From contig CAIXJC010000062.1 of the NCBI GenBank assembly GCA_903919715.1, positions 1-64,000 of the forward strand: a stretch of 64,000 bases of DNA, in the 5' to 3' direction. This stretch comes from an uncultured bacterium. GTDB taxonomy: Bacteria > Planctomycetota > Phycisphaerae > Phycisphaerales > SM1A02. Position 1 is the first letter of the stretch. Each line of letters opens with the position of its first letter. The notes under the pieces are model-generated. The model did no database searches and had not been told where the DNA came from. It saw nothing but the letters and a program-made list of their open reading frames with translations. The translations under genes and the position numbers were made by a program. Of this stretch, positions 1 through 8,411 are shown in pieces.

Positions 1-351
1 ATCGAGGCGGTTTTCCCGCTCACTCCAACCAACACGGACGATGTGCACAGCACAGCGCGGACCTATCGATTCACAGATGGAACCCCAGGGCAGATTGGTT
101 TTATTGCACCCGTCAGCCAACCATTTTGTGGCGCATGCAGCCGATTGCGACTCACGGCAGATGGAAACGTGCGCCCCTGCCTTTTCAGCACAAAGGAATG
201 GAGCGTCATGCCCCTGCTGCGTGGCGGCGCAAGTGATATTGAAATCGCGAACTTCCTGATCGACGTGACATGGACGAAACTTGCGGGCCACAATATTGCC
301 GCCCCGACGTTTGTGCAGCCACTGCGCCCGATGTCTGCCGTCGGCGGGTAA
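1..351 (+). CDS. moaA: GTP 3',8-cyclase MoaA, C-terminal part (gene enters from the left edge)
   Basis: This is the last 116 codons of MoaA, the radical-SAM enzyme that converts GTP to 3',8-cyclo-GTP in the first step of molybdopterin synthesis. The reading frame is open from base 1, so the start lies outside the window. The C-terminal [4Fe-4S] motif that binds GTP is visible: FCGACSRLRL followed by RPCLF, giving the C-x2-C-x(n)-C pattern typical of MoaA. The gene points toward the convergent leftward Moco operon. The N-terminal CxxxCxxC radical-SAM motif cannot be seen here. Confidence 0.93.
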   Translation: MEAVFPLTPTNTDDVHSTARTYRFTDGTPGQIGFIAPVSQPFCGACSRLRLTADGNVRPCLFSTKEWSVMPLLRGGASDIEIANFLIDVTWTKLAGHNIAAPTFVQPLRPMSAVGG

Positions 352-386
352 CGCACGCGAGCGATGCGCTCACTTCATTTAAAAAA

Positions 387-941
387 TCACAATCGCCGCG
401 TGTTCTGATTGGTCAGAATCTCGCTTGAGCGTGGCGCGATCATTTTCAATTTGCTTGCTCGCAGAATGCGCCGCGGACTGTCATTGCCTTTCGCAAACGC
501 CTCAAGAAAATTCCGCTGCGCCTGTGGCTCCCACAGTGCGATCATCGGCTCAATTTCGTTTTCACGTTCGTTGAAGAACACCAGCGCATCAACGCCCAGT
601 GCACGCGCATCAATCAAAGACTGAATATCAATCGGCTGCAACAACGGATAATCACATCCAATCACGATCCACGCAACTTGATTCGACAGAGTGAACGCTG
701 CGTGCAAGCCGCTTGCTGGTCCGTGCCCTGGAATGGCATCGACCAATCCCAGCGCACCAAGTTGCCAGCGATTTTTCTGTTCCTCAGTGCACGACCAATA
801 CACTTCACGGCAGAATGGCCGCAACAAGTCGCCACTCTCTTGCCACTGCGGGCGAAGCCCGTAAGTGATTTGCGCCTTATCGCTCCCCATGCGCGAACTC
901 TGCCCGCCCGTGAGAATCAACCCAAAGATTTCAACCGACAA
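387..941 (-). CDS. mobA: molybdenum cofactor guanylyltransferase MobA
   Basis: The 184-residue protein should attach GMP to Mo-molybdopterin to give the MGD cofactor used by DMSO-reductase-family enzymes. The N-terminus carries the nucleotidyltransferase signature LTGGQSSRMG followed by DKA (about residues 10-22), and GCDYPLL in mid-protein matches the metal-binding Asp region. It is the last gene of the leftward operon and its start overlaps the end of the oxidoreductase gene by 11 bp. That is fitting, because the upstream enzyme is an MGD user. The length is normal for the family. Confidence 0.9.
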   Translation of the reverse strand: MSVEIFGLILTGGQSSRMGSDKAQITYGLRPQWQESGDLLRPFCREVYWSCTEEQKNRWQLGALGLVDAIPGHGPASGLHAAFTLSNQVAWIVIGCDYPLLQPIDIQSLIDARALGVDALVFFNERENEIEPMIALWEPQAQRNFLEAFAKGNDSPRRILRASKLKMIAPRSSEILTNQNTRRL

Positions 942-3219
942 TCGCGACTTTCTCCATCGACACGATCAGCGATTTCGAGGTGGGCGTGTGGCTCAAGTCG
1001 GCGATACTGTCGATCGGCACGAGCACATTCGTCTCTGGAAAATAGGACGCACAGCATCCACGAGGAATTTCGTACGCGACAACGCGGAAGTTTTTTGCTC
1101 GGCGCTGCTTGCCAAGGTGGTGACTGACAATATCTACCGCATCACCAGCGGAGAGTTTTTGCGCCGCCATATCTTGCGTATTCATCAACACCACTCGACG
1201 CCCCTGATGGATTCCCCGATAACGGTCATCGAGTCCATAAATTGTTGTGTTGTATTGATCGTGCGATCGAATTGTGGTCATCACAAATTGGTCGGGACCA
1301 ACATTGAGATGCGGAATTGCATGAATGGTGAAACAAGCCTTCTTGCTCGGTGTGCGAAACTCCAAACTGTCCCGCACAGGATGGGGCAACTCGAAACCGT
1401 TTGGCTCACGAACGCGCGAATTCAAATTCTCAAATCCGGGAATCACCTTGGCGATGCGATCGCGAATCGAATCATAATTCGAAACGAAGTCGCTCCAATC
1501 AACACCCACAGTTGCTTGGGCAAGCGCGACCACGATTGCAGGTTCGCTCATGAGGTCTGGCGAGGCAGGATCGAGTCGCCCCTGCGATGAGTGAACAACT
1601 CCCATCGAATTTTCGACGCAGACAAATTGCTCGCCGCTGGCCTGCACATCAAGTTCAGTGCGACCAAGACACGGCAAGATCAATGCCTCTGCCCCAGTGA
1701 TCAAGTGCGAACGATTCAACTTGGTCGAGACCTGAACTGTCATCTCGCATCGATTCAATCCTTGCGCAGTGAACGCAGTGTCTGGAGCTGCAGAAAGAAA
1801 GTTTCCGCCCAGAGCGAAAAAGACCTTGATGGTCCCTGCGTTCATCGCCTCAATTGCTTCGACTGTGTTGTGCCCGTGCTCGTGCGGTGGCGTGAAATGA
1901 AACTCCGTGCCAAGCCTGCGTAAAAATTCCAGCGAAGGCCTCTCCCAAATACCCATTGTGCGATCGCCTTGCACATTGCTGTGGCCGCGCACTGGGCACG
2001 CGCCTGCGCCGCGACGACCGAAATGTCCGCCGAGCAGAAGCAGATTGATGATCTCTTGAATATTGCCAACAGCGTTCTGGTGCTGGGTCAAGCCCATCGC
2101 CCAGCAGCAAATCATCGCCTTGCTTTGCGCAATGACTTGTGCAACTTCGCGAATATCCTGTTCGGATATTCCAGAGCTCTCGACGATTTCTATCCAACTT
2201 GCGTCCTGCAAATTCGCGCGAAATGCATCAAAGCCTGCTGTGTACTGCGCAATAAAATCCGAATTGATAGGCGGGACTGGCTGTTCCAGAATTGCTTTCT
2301 GAATGCCCTTGAGAAGTGCAACATCTCCGTTGATTTTCACAGGCAGATGATGCGTGGCCAACGGAGTTCCACTTCCAATAAATCCACTGATTTCCTGCGG
2401 ATTTTGGAAGCGTTTCAGCCCCGTCTCGGCGAGTGGATTGATGCTGATGATCTTGCATCCGCGACGTGCGGCGGTCTGCAATGTTCGCAACATGCGCGGG
2501 TGATTTGTGCCTGGATTCTGACCAATCACCACAATGCAATCAGCGAAGTCGAAGTCTTTCAGCGAAACACTTCCCTTACTCGTGCCAACGGTGCTGATCA
2601 TCGCCTGGCCACTTGACTCGTGACACATATTGGAACAGTCAGGAAGATTATTCGTTCCAAAGAGACGAACGAAAAGTTGATACAAGAACGCAGCTTCGTT
2701 GCTCGTTCTCCCCGAGGTGTAAAAGACTGCTTCGTTTGGCGAGGCAAGCGATTTTAATTTGCCGCTTATTTTCTTAAACGCCTCGTGCCACGAGATGGGT
2801 TGGTAATGAGTTGCCCCGCTGGGCAAATACATCGGATGCGTTAATCGGCCTTGTTGGCTGAGCCAGAAATCGGACTCCCGCGACAACTCGTTGATTGAAC
2901 GCGCCGCGAAGAACTCTGGCGTGATCCGCTTCAGCGTTCCTTCCTCTGCGATCGCCTTCGCGCCGTTCTCACAAAACTCAGCGACCGCTCTGCGATCATC
3001 AGGATCGGGCCATGCACATCCTGGACAATCGAATCCTTTGCGTTGATTCACGTCGAGGAGCGCAGAAACTGCGCGTGCCAACCCCATCTGTTTCACCGAT
3101 GACGTCAAGCCAACCTTGACCGCACCTGCTCCGCCCGCGGACTGCGCAGGAGGACCAATGCGAAGATTCGCATCGAGTACTTCGGGACTCAGAAATTCCG
3201 GATTACGTTCATCGCTCAT
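931..3219 (-). CDS. FdhF/YdeP-family molybdopterin oxidoreductase (formate dehydrogenase alpha-like)
   Basis: A 762-residue molybdopterin-guanine-dinucleotide oxidoreductase of the YdeP branch of formate-dehydrogenase-like proteins. The N-terminus has CPGCAWPDP and then EFCENG, the pattern of this branch, in place of the usual four-cysteine [4Fe-4S] motif of FdhF. CSNMCHESS places a Cys-His pair where FdhF has selenocysteine-His, so a Cys ligand to Mo is likely. The C-terminus is a molydopterin dinucleotide-binding domain (from about residue 630). I chose the ATG at 3219 because it forms an ATGA overlap with the fdhD stop; an upstream in-frame ATG at 3279 would bury the start deep in fdhD. 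Substrate is uncertain: formate is the default guess, and E. coli YdeP is linked to acid resistance. Confidence 0.85.
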   Translation of the reverse strand: MSDERNPEFLSPEVLDANLRIGPPAQSAGGAGAVKVGLTSSVKQMGLARAVSALLDVNQRKGFDCPGCAWPDPDDRRAVAEFCENGAKAIAEEGTLKRITPEFFAARSINELSRESDFWLSQQGRLTHPMYLPSGATHYQPISWHEAFKKISGKLKSLASPNEAVFYTSGRTSNEAAFLYQLFVRLFGTNNLPDCSNMCHESSGQAMISTVGTSKGSVSLKDFDFADCIVVIGQNPGTNHPRMLRTLQTAARRGCKIISINPLAETGLKRFQNPQEISGFIGSGTPLATHHLPVKINGDVALLKGIQKAILEQPVPPINSDFIAQYTAGFDAFRANLQDASWIEIVESSGISEQDIREVAQVIAQSKAMICCWAMGLTQHQNAVGNIQEIINLLLLGGHFGRRGAGACPVRGHSNVQGDRTMGIWERPSLEFLRRLGTEFHFTPPHEHGHNTVEAIEAMNAGTIKVFFALGGNFLSAAPDTAFTAQGLNRCEMTVQVSTKLNRSHLITGAEALILPCLGRTELDVQASGEQFVCVENSMGVVHSSQGRLDPASPDLMSEPAIVVALAQATVGVDWSDFVSNYDSIRDRIAKVIPGFENLNSRVREPNGFELPHPVRDSLEFRTPSKKACFTIHAIPHLNVGPDQFVMTTIRSHDQYNTTIYGLDDRYRGIHQGRRVVLMNTQDMAAQKLSAGDAVDIVSHHLGKQRRAKNFRVVAYEIPRGCCASYFPETNVLVPIDSIADLSHTPTSKSLIVSMEKVAIVG

Positions 3220-4130
3220 TGCGCACCCCTCACGTGCTCGAACATATTCGCCATTGATTCGATCGACGCGACTCGCCACTCTCCGTGATAGATATTGAAC
3301 CGTCCATCGCGCACGAATCCGACGAGGGTGACATCGAATCGCTTCGCGAGTTCAACTGCGAGGCTTGATGGCGCACCGACCGCAACAATCATTGGAATCC
3401 CAGCAACGATCGCCTTCTGGACAAGCTCGAAGCTTGCTCGGCCACTCAAGAAGAGAAGGCGATTCGCAAGCGGCGTATGCCCCAAGATGAATTGAGCACC
3501 GAGAAGTTTGTCAACAGCGTTATGCCTTCCAACATCTTCACGAACTTCGAGCAATTCGCCGCTGGCGGTGAAGAGCGCAGCGCCGTGTAAGCCACCCGTC
3601 TGATCGAACACCGATTGATGCGCACGGACTAGTTCTTGAAGCGCACAAATTTCGGCCGCTGCGATTTCAAATCCACTGCGATCAAGCGGTTGCAATCCAG
3701 GAACTTCGAGCGCATCGAGCGAGGCCTTGCCACAGACTCCGCAACTTGATGTGGAATAAAAGTGTCGCTCCAACTTCGGCCAATTCACGCTGGCGTGCGG
3801 AGCCAAACAAACCTTCACCGTGTTTTGCGCCTGGCCAGCGCCAGTCTTTGGACCCCACCCAGCGACTTCAACAACATCGTTTGGAGATCGCAAGATTCCT
3901 TCTGTGAATAAAAAGCCGGCGGCCAATTCTTCGTCATGCCCTGGGGTACGCATCGTGATTGAAACACTCTTACTTCGACGTGACTCACCTTCAGAAAATT
4001 CCACTTGGATCTCAAGCGGTTCCTCGATGGCAAGGCAATCCAATCTCTCCTGCGCTCCCGCGCTCGAAATCCGCACGACATGCATATCTACGCTTTGGAT
4101 CTTTGTGGAATCCGCTGATGCAGTCGTCAT
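3216..4130 (-). CDS. fdhD: sulfur carrier / sulfurtransferase FdhD
   Basis: FdhD passes sulfur from a cysteine desulfurase to the Mo cofactor of formate dehydrogenases, which is needed for their activity. The conserved CGVCGKASL loop, whose cysteines carry the persulfide, is present about a third to half way along. Other family marks are EEPLEI near the N-terminus, [10 protein letters not shown], and [12 protein letters not shown]. The stop overlaps the start of the YdeP/FdhF-type gene (ATGA), which supports that enzyme being its client. The start is uncertain: ATGs at 4130 and 4160 are both in frame and neither has a clear ribosome-binding site; 4130 best fits family length. Confidence 0.92.
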   Translation of the reverse strand: MTTASADSTKIQSVDMHVVRISSAGAQERLDCLAIEEPLEIQVEFSEGESRRSKSVSITMRTPGHDEELAAGFLFTEGILRSPNDVVEVAGWGPKTGAGQAQNTVKVCLAPHASVNWPKLERHFYSTSSCGVCGKASLDALEVPGLQPLDRSGFEIAAAEICALQELVRAHQSVFDQTGGLHGAALFTASGELLEVREDVGRHNAVDKLLGAQFILGHTPLANRLLFLSGRASFELVQKAIVAGIPMIVAVGAPSSLAVELAKRFDVTLVGFVRDGRFNIYHGEWRVASIESMANMFEHVRGAQ

Positions 4131-4183
4131 AGGCGAACATTTCGCACGCGGGGTGGGCATAATGACAATCGTAACGAAGTCAG

Positions 4184-4588
4184 TCAGGAATAGACCGGCA
4201 ACTTCCAAATTGGAACATCGCATTTCATGCGGTCGATGAACTCATCGGTTGCTGCGAGACCTTCTTTGCGGTGCGCCGAATGAACTGCCAATCGAAATGA
4301 TCGCTCCCCGACTGCCACTCGGCCGCGACTGTGCTCAACCGTGATCGAGATCAAGCCATGCTTGGCAAGAATGTCCCGTGCTAGCGCGGTCAGAATCTGC
4401 GATGCCATTGGTTCGTAGGCTTGGTATTCGAGTGCGTCAAGGCGGCGTTCACCTTCAAGCGCACGGACAACACCTTCAAAGACGATCGTGGCTCCAACAT
4501 TGGTGGTTCGCTGGGCCAGCTCATTCGCCCCGCGACACTTTATTGCGTCTTGCAATGGCCCGTCGACAATATGGACGGCGACATTCAT
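4184..4588 (-). CDS. moaE: molybdopterin synthase large (catalytic) subunit MoaE
   Basis: A 134-residue MoaE. With thiocarboxylated MoaD it inserts the two dithiolene sulfurs into cPMP to make molybdopterin. The core GATIVFEGVVR, EYQAYEPMA, HSRGRVAVGE and AHRKEGL is clearly MoaE. The two catalytic lysines near the C-terminus are kept seven residues apart (K122 and K129, in MKCDVPIWK), as in E. coli. The start overlaps the end of moaD by ATGA, so the two subunits are probably translationally coupled. Confidence 0.95.
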   Translation of the reverse strand: MNVAVHIVDGPLQDAIKCRGANELAQRTTNVGATIVFEGVVRALEGERRLDALEYQAYEPMASQILTALARDILAKHGLISITVEHSRGRVAVGERSFRLAVHSAHRKEGLAATDEFIDRMKCDVPIWKLPVYS

Positions 4589-4830
4589 CCACCACCCACA
4601 AGTTCGATAAGCGCCACTTCATCGCTTTGCTGGATGGGCGAATCCACCGCCGTGAATGCGTGATTGACTGCGAGTCTTGCTGAAACAAAAAGCGCTTCTT
4701 TGGCAGGGAACTTCGCTGCGAGTGCACGATTCACATCGCGCACCGTTGCAGGATTTGGCACATCCACGGCGATTTCGCTGCATGACAATTCTCGTGCGAG
4801 TTCACCAAAGATGAGTACGCGGACAGTCAT
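4585..4830 (-). CDS. moaD: molybdopterin synthase sulfur carrier subunit MoaD
   Basis: An 81-residue ubiquitin-like sulfur carrier. It ends in VGGG, providing the C-terminal Gly-Gly that is adenylated and thiocarboxylated. The N-terminal strand VRVLIFGELAREL is typical of MoaD. It is the first gene of the leftward Moco operon and is followed by moaE with a 4-bp overlap. No MoeB-type activating enzyme is visible in the window, so that gene must be elsewhere. Confidence 0.93.
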   Translation of the reverse strand: MTVRVLIFGELARELSCSEIAVDVPNPATVRDVNRALAAKFPAKEALFVSARLAVNHAFTAVDSPIQQSDEVALIELVGGG

Positions 4831-4956
4831 TTTTTGAGTGTATCACTCCACCGCTTGGCAGAATCTATTACAGCGCAACGTGGACATTGCGCTGCGTATC
4901 ATCGCGCGCCGCTCACTCGCTCAGTTCATCCACGCTCGAGAATCACTCGGAAATCT
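4831..4956. promoter_or_regulatory. divergent moaD/moeA control region with an 8-bp inverted repeat
   Basis: This 126-bp gap separates two divergent Moco operons and must hold both promoters. It contains a perfect dyad: CAGCGCAA at 4871-4878 and TTGCGCTG at 4887-4894, with an 8-bp spacer. Arm length and spacing suit either a dimeric repressor site or a small hairpin. I do not recognise a ModE box or a Moco riboswitch fold. The role is inferred only from symmetry and position. Confidence 0.4.
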
Positions 4957-6240
4957 ATGCGCACTCAAGTTCCAACAAATGATTCGGCCGAGTTTGCGTC
5001 GCCTCATGCCGCAATCGATGCAGTGCGTCAACACTTGATTCGGGCGCAAACTGAATTGATCGCACTCTCCAATTCTGTCGGACGAGTGATGAGTCAATCT
5101 CTCTGCGCCGACCGCGATAGTCCAGCGCTCGATTTGAGTTCGATGGATGGATTTGCCATAAAAATGTCAGATCTTTCTGTGATGGCAAGCGATCTTGGAT
5201 TGCCAGTCGCGACGACTTCCACCCATGGCCAGCACGAGGCACGGATCGGACACGCCCCCACTTCGATGCCCGACGCTGAAGCAATGCGAATCGTCACGGG
5301 TGCGCCGATTCCACTTGGAGCCGACGTTGTCATTCGACATGAAGATGTCTCGCGAATCGGAGATTGCGTGCGATTGATGATTGACCCCGCCTCGATCAAG
5401 TGCGGCGCCAACATTCGGCGGCAAGGAGAAAACGCGAAAAGTGGGACGGAGATTGCACGTCCAGGCCAGATGATTTCGGCCGCGACGGTCGGCGCGCTCG
5501 CTTCCTTCGGCGTCTCGCAGGTTCAAGTCCATCGGCGTGTGCGGGTTGTGATCGTGATCACAGGCGACGAACTTGTCTCAATTGATGAGGATCCGAAACC
5601 GTGGCAAGTCCGAGACAGCAACGGTCCCGTGCTTCAAGCATTGCTCGGTACGCGATCATGGATTGAAATTGTTTCGTGCACACACGCGCGAGATGATGCG
5701 GATTCTCTCGCCGCAACGATTGCTTCTGCGATGAACGCCGCAGATGCCGTGATATTGACCGGCGGCGTCTCCATGGGGCACCGCGACTTTGTACCGCAGG
5801 TGGTGACGCAACTCGGTGCACGAACTATTTTCCACAAGCTTCCTCAGCGACCAGGCAGGCCGATGATGGCGGCAGTTCGACCGGCATCTGCAACGAATGC
5901 GGCCTGCCTCATACTTGGTCTTCCAGGAAATCCAATTTCTGTGATGACGACTGCCCGTCGCTTAGGAATTCCACTGTTGAGTGCTATTGCAGGCTTGCCT
6001 CCAAACGAAGTTGCGCCAATCAAACGAGTGATTGCGAGTGGCGACGAATCGAAATTGGCGATGTGGTGGTTTCGACTTGTCGGCGAACGGATCGGCGCCG
6101 ATGGTTGCCGGGCGTTGTATCTGCTCTGCGGAAAAGGTTCGGGCGATGTCGCAACTGCTGCAACGAGCGTTGGTTTTATCGAAGTTGCGCCAACGGCAAC
6201 GACCGATGGGCTTCACGACTTCTATTCTTGGACTGTATAA
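4957..6240 (+). CDS. moeA: molybdopterin molybdenumtransferase MoeA
   Basis: A 427-residue MoeA that inserts molybdate into adenylylated molybdopterin. Visible landmarks are SSMDGFA (about 61-67), VTGAPIPLGAD (113-123), ITGDEL (201-206), TGGVSMG (268-274) and LPGNPISVM (322-330). Domain order is the normal MoeA order with a C-terminal MoeA-C domain after about residue 355. The open frame extends upstream to a TTG at 4834, but that would consume the whole divergent promoter, so the ATG at 4957 is preferred. It leads the rightward operon moeA-moaC-mog. Confidence 0.93.
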   Translation: MRTQVPTNDSAEFASPHAAIDAVRQHLIRAQTELIALSNSVGRVMSQSLCADRDSPALDLSSMDGFAIKMSDLSVMASDLGLPVATTSTHGQHEARIGHAPTSMPDAEAMRIVTGAPIPLGADVVIRHEDVSRIGDCVRLMIDPASIKCGANIRRQGENAKSGTEIARPGQMISAATVGALASFGVSQVQVHRRVRVVIVITGDELVSIDEDPKPWQVRDSNGPVLQALLGTRSWIEIVSCTHARDDADSLAATIASAMNAADAVILTGGVSMGHRDFVPQVVTQLGARTIFHKLPQRPGRPMMAAVRPASATNAACLILGLPGNPISVMTTARRLGIPLLSAIAGLPPNEVAPIKRVIASGDESKLAMWWFRLVGERIGADGCRALYLLCGKGSGDVATAATSVGFIEVAPTATTDGLHDFYSWTV

Positions 6241-6273
6241 AACTGCAAGGTACTGACATAGATTGGACACGCA

Positions 6274-6852
6274 ATGCCAAAGAAGAAACGCCTGACAACA
6301 CAACCTGCGAAGAGATCCAAACAGAAACCCAAGATTGCGAAGACCAACTCGCGTCTGACTCACGTGGACTCGAAAGGTCGAGCCGCAATGGTTGACGTAG
6401 GCGCCAAGGCAGTCACAGCACGGCGCGCAGTTGCTGAGGCGCGAGTGAATATCTCTCCAGAACTCGCCAAGCGCATCGCTGAAAATTCCATCTCCAAGGG
6501 CAACGTGCTCGATGTCGCACGACTCGCTGGCATTCAAGCTGCGAAGCGCACCGACGAACTCATTCCGCTCTGTCATTCTCTGCCGCTTGATTCGATCGAT
6601 GTTCGCGTCGAACTTCGCCGCACGTATGTCTATGTCTGGGCTGAGGCGAAAGTGACGGCGAAAACTGGTGTTGAAATGGAAGCATTGCTTGCCGTTGCTA
6701 TCGCCGCATTGACCGTGATCGACATGGGCAAATCGATCGACCGCTCGATGACGATTGAAGGAATGCGCATGCTTGAAAAAGAAGGTGGCCGCAGTGGACA
6801 TTTTCGCGCATCCGCCGATCCAAAGGCTTCACGAAAGCGAGTCCGCGCTTGA
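6274..6852 (+). CDS. moaC: cyclic pyranopterin monophosphate synthase MoaC
   Basis: MoaC rearranges 3',8-cyclo-GTP (made by MoaA) to cPMP. Signature segments are THVDSKGRAAMVDVGAK, IPLCHSLPL, TGVEMEALLAV and DMGKSIDR with the active-site Lys and Asp. At 192 residues it is about 30 longer than usual, because of an N-terminal Lys/Arg-rich tail (residues 1-28, starting MPKKKR) before the conserved LTHVD. The tail has no obvious role. The stop overlaps the TTG start of mog. Confidence 0.94.
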   Translation: MPKKKRLTTQPAKRSKQKPKIAKTNSRLTHVDSKGRAAMVDVGAKAVTARRAVAEARVNISPELAKRIAENSISKGNVLDVARLAGIQAAKRTDELIPLCHSLPLDSIDVRVELRRTYVYVWAEAKVTAKTGVEMEALLAVAIAALTVIDMGKSIDRSMTIEGMRMLEKEGGRSGHFRASADPKASRKRVRA

Positions 6853-7394
6853 CTCGCGCCGTTCGTGCGGTGGTTCTGACTGTCAGCGATCGCTGTTCGC
6901 GCGGCGAGACTGTCGACACTTCGGGACCGACGCTGGCAGCACTTGCGATCAAACACTTAAGCGCGGAAATAATTCACAGCAAGTGCTTGCCTGACGATCA
7001 AACTGCTCTCTCTGATTTCTTTGTTGATTGGTCACAGCCAACGCATTCGATTGACGTGATATTGAGCACAGGTGGCACGGGGCTCGCACCACGAGACGTC
7101 ACTCCCGAAGCGCTGCGCAGCGTGATGCACCGCGAGCATGCTGGATTGATGGACCTTTCGCGACTGCGCTGCCTTGAGAAGACTCCTCGAACTTTCCTAT
7201 CGCGCGGCATCGCTGGAACAATTCACCGCACTCTAATCATCACCCTTCCAGGTTCTCCACGAGGTTGCAGCGAGATGTTCGAAGCAATTGCAGACATTCT
7301 GCCACATGCGATCGAGACACTTCGAGGTGATGTCCAAGACGACGGTCGTCCCGAGATGGCTGCGAGTCAACGAGTCATCCATCACACAGACTGA
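6849..7394 (+). CDS. mog: molybdopterin adenylyltransferase (MogA/MoaB family)
   Basis: A 181-residue MogA/MoaB-type protein that adenylylates molybdopterin before metal insertion by MoeA. The family signatures VLTVSDRCSRGETVDTSGP near the N-terminus, STGGTGLAPRDVTPEA in the middle and LPGSPRGCSEMFEAI near the C-terminus are all present. The start is a TTG that overlaps the moaC stop (TTGA), which argues for translational coupling. MogA and MoaB cannot be told apart safely by eye; with MoaC present and no other copy, it probably does the adenylylation step. Confidence 0.88.
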   Translation: MTRAVRAVVLTVSDRCSRGETVDTSGPTLAALAIKHLSAEIIHSKCLPDDQTALSDFFVDWSQPTHSIDVILSTGGTGLAPRDVTPEALRSVMHREHAGLMDLSRLRCLEKTPRTFLSRGIAGTIHRTLIITLPGSPRGCSEMFEAIADILPHAIETLRGDVQDDGRPEMAASQRVIHHTD

Positions 7395-7428
7395 TTGCTG
7401 TGAGGCAGCGAGAAGTGGGCTGCCCCAT

Positions 7429-8343
7429 TCACTTCGCTGATACAAACTGAAATTCAATCTGCTGCGGGACGCGTGCATGCCACCATGTGTGAATATGCGC
7501 TGGCTTCTCGGCGGGCAATTCAACAATTCGTGCTGGCATCACGACTGGTAGTGGATCGATGTCGAATGGATACGGATCGAGTTCAATTCGTCCGCCACCG
7601 CGAGGCGTCACCGTGATTGTGCACCGATCATCCCAGTGGCGACGTGGCACTTCGTGGAGTTCAAATGCATCTTGTCCCAGCCCTTTCGAGACACCAGTTG
7701 TTGCTGAAATCAGCGCAGAACACAAGGAAAGTGATATGCCATCGCACAACTGCAGAAGTCGTTGGAGAGGCGCGAGAGTTGCGGACTCGACCCACGATGC
7801 CGTTGCAGGATCTGTGCGCAGTTCCTCAATCCAACCAAGTTGTTTCTTCTGCAACTCAGCCATGAAAGCAAGCGGCGCTTCAATGCTGCCTGGATAGAGC
7901 TTCTCTGGCGCACCCTTCCAGAAGAGCGGATGATTGAATGCGAGATCTGGATTTGGGAGCGCCCGAGCAGCGTAAAGCCAATACGCGTGAGTGCTGATGA
8001 GAAGATTCACCATCGCTCGGTGATGAAATCTTGCAAGACCACTTCGCCAGCGATCCATTCCCGCTTGCTGATTCTGCAATACTTCGCCAAGGCCTGCAGG
8101 GAATCCATCTCCAGCGGAGAGATCTGGAATTGCCTCCCACTCCCACCATCCATTGTCGTGCTCAGCGATCGCAAGAATTGCTTCTGCTCGGAGTCGCTCT
8201 GGATCTGCGACTCTCTCCGCAGAGAAATATCCTGGCCGAGCGAACAAGCTGTTCCCCCAGTGAGCTGCGACGAAGCCTGCGATTTGCCCATGATCAGGCT
8301 GAGTGACCATCCAAAGTTTTCCATTATGAATTGTCTTGAGCAC
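7429..8343 (-). CDS. DUF3891 family protein
   Basis: A 304-residue soluble protein matching the DUF3891 pattern: MVTQPDHGQIAGFVAAHWG at the N-terminus, then EHDNGWWEWE, and a STHAYWLYAA segment. Function is not known for the family. The clustered His, Asp and Glu residues (PDH, EHDNGW, RFHHR, STH) suggest a metal-binding HD-like helical fold, which is inference. The start is a GTG at 8343. It lies between mog (convergent, 34 bp away) and the xdh operon and may simply be a neighbour of the Moco genes. No signal peptide or membrane segment. Confidence 0.75.
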   Translation of the reverse strand: MLKTIHNGKLWMVTQPDHGQIAGFVAAHWGNSLFARPGYFSAERVADPERLRAEAILAIAEHDNGWWEWEAIPDLSAGDGFPAGLGEVLQNQQAGMDRWRSGLARFHHRAMVNLLISTHAYWLYAARALPNPDLAFNHPLFWKGAPEKLYPGSIEAPLAFMAELQKKQLGWIEELRTDPATASWVESATLAPLQRLLQLCDGISLSLCSALISATTGVSKGLGQDAFELHEVPRRHWDDRCTITVTPRGGGRIELDPYPFDIDPLPVVMPARIVELPAEKPAHIHTWWHARVPQQIEFQFVSAK

Positions 8344-8411
8344 TGGGATCCTTTTTGCGTCTGAGTGTGAGTATGAGCGCTGATCAGATGACGAAGACAG
8401 AGTGAATCGAA

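Noticed and set aside
359-371. GAGCG-ATG-CGCTC hairpin after moaA as a terminator
   Set aside because: A 5-bp stem with a 3-base loop and no adjacent T-run is too weak to call.
4831-4956. Moco riboswitch upstream of moeA
   Set aside because: Only one short dyad is visible; I cannot build the multi-stem Moco aptamer from this 126-bp region.
5962-6801. 279-codon minus-strand open frame across moeA and moaC
   Set aside because: It lies opposite two clearly recognised genes, reads as a His/Cys/Arg-rich mix with no family pattern, and has no ribosome-binding site of note.
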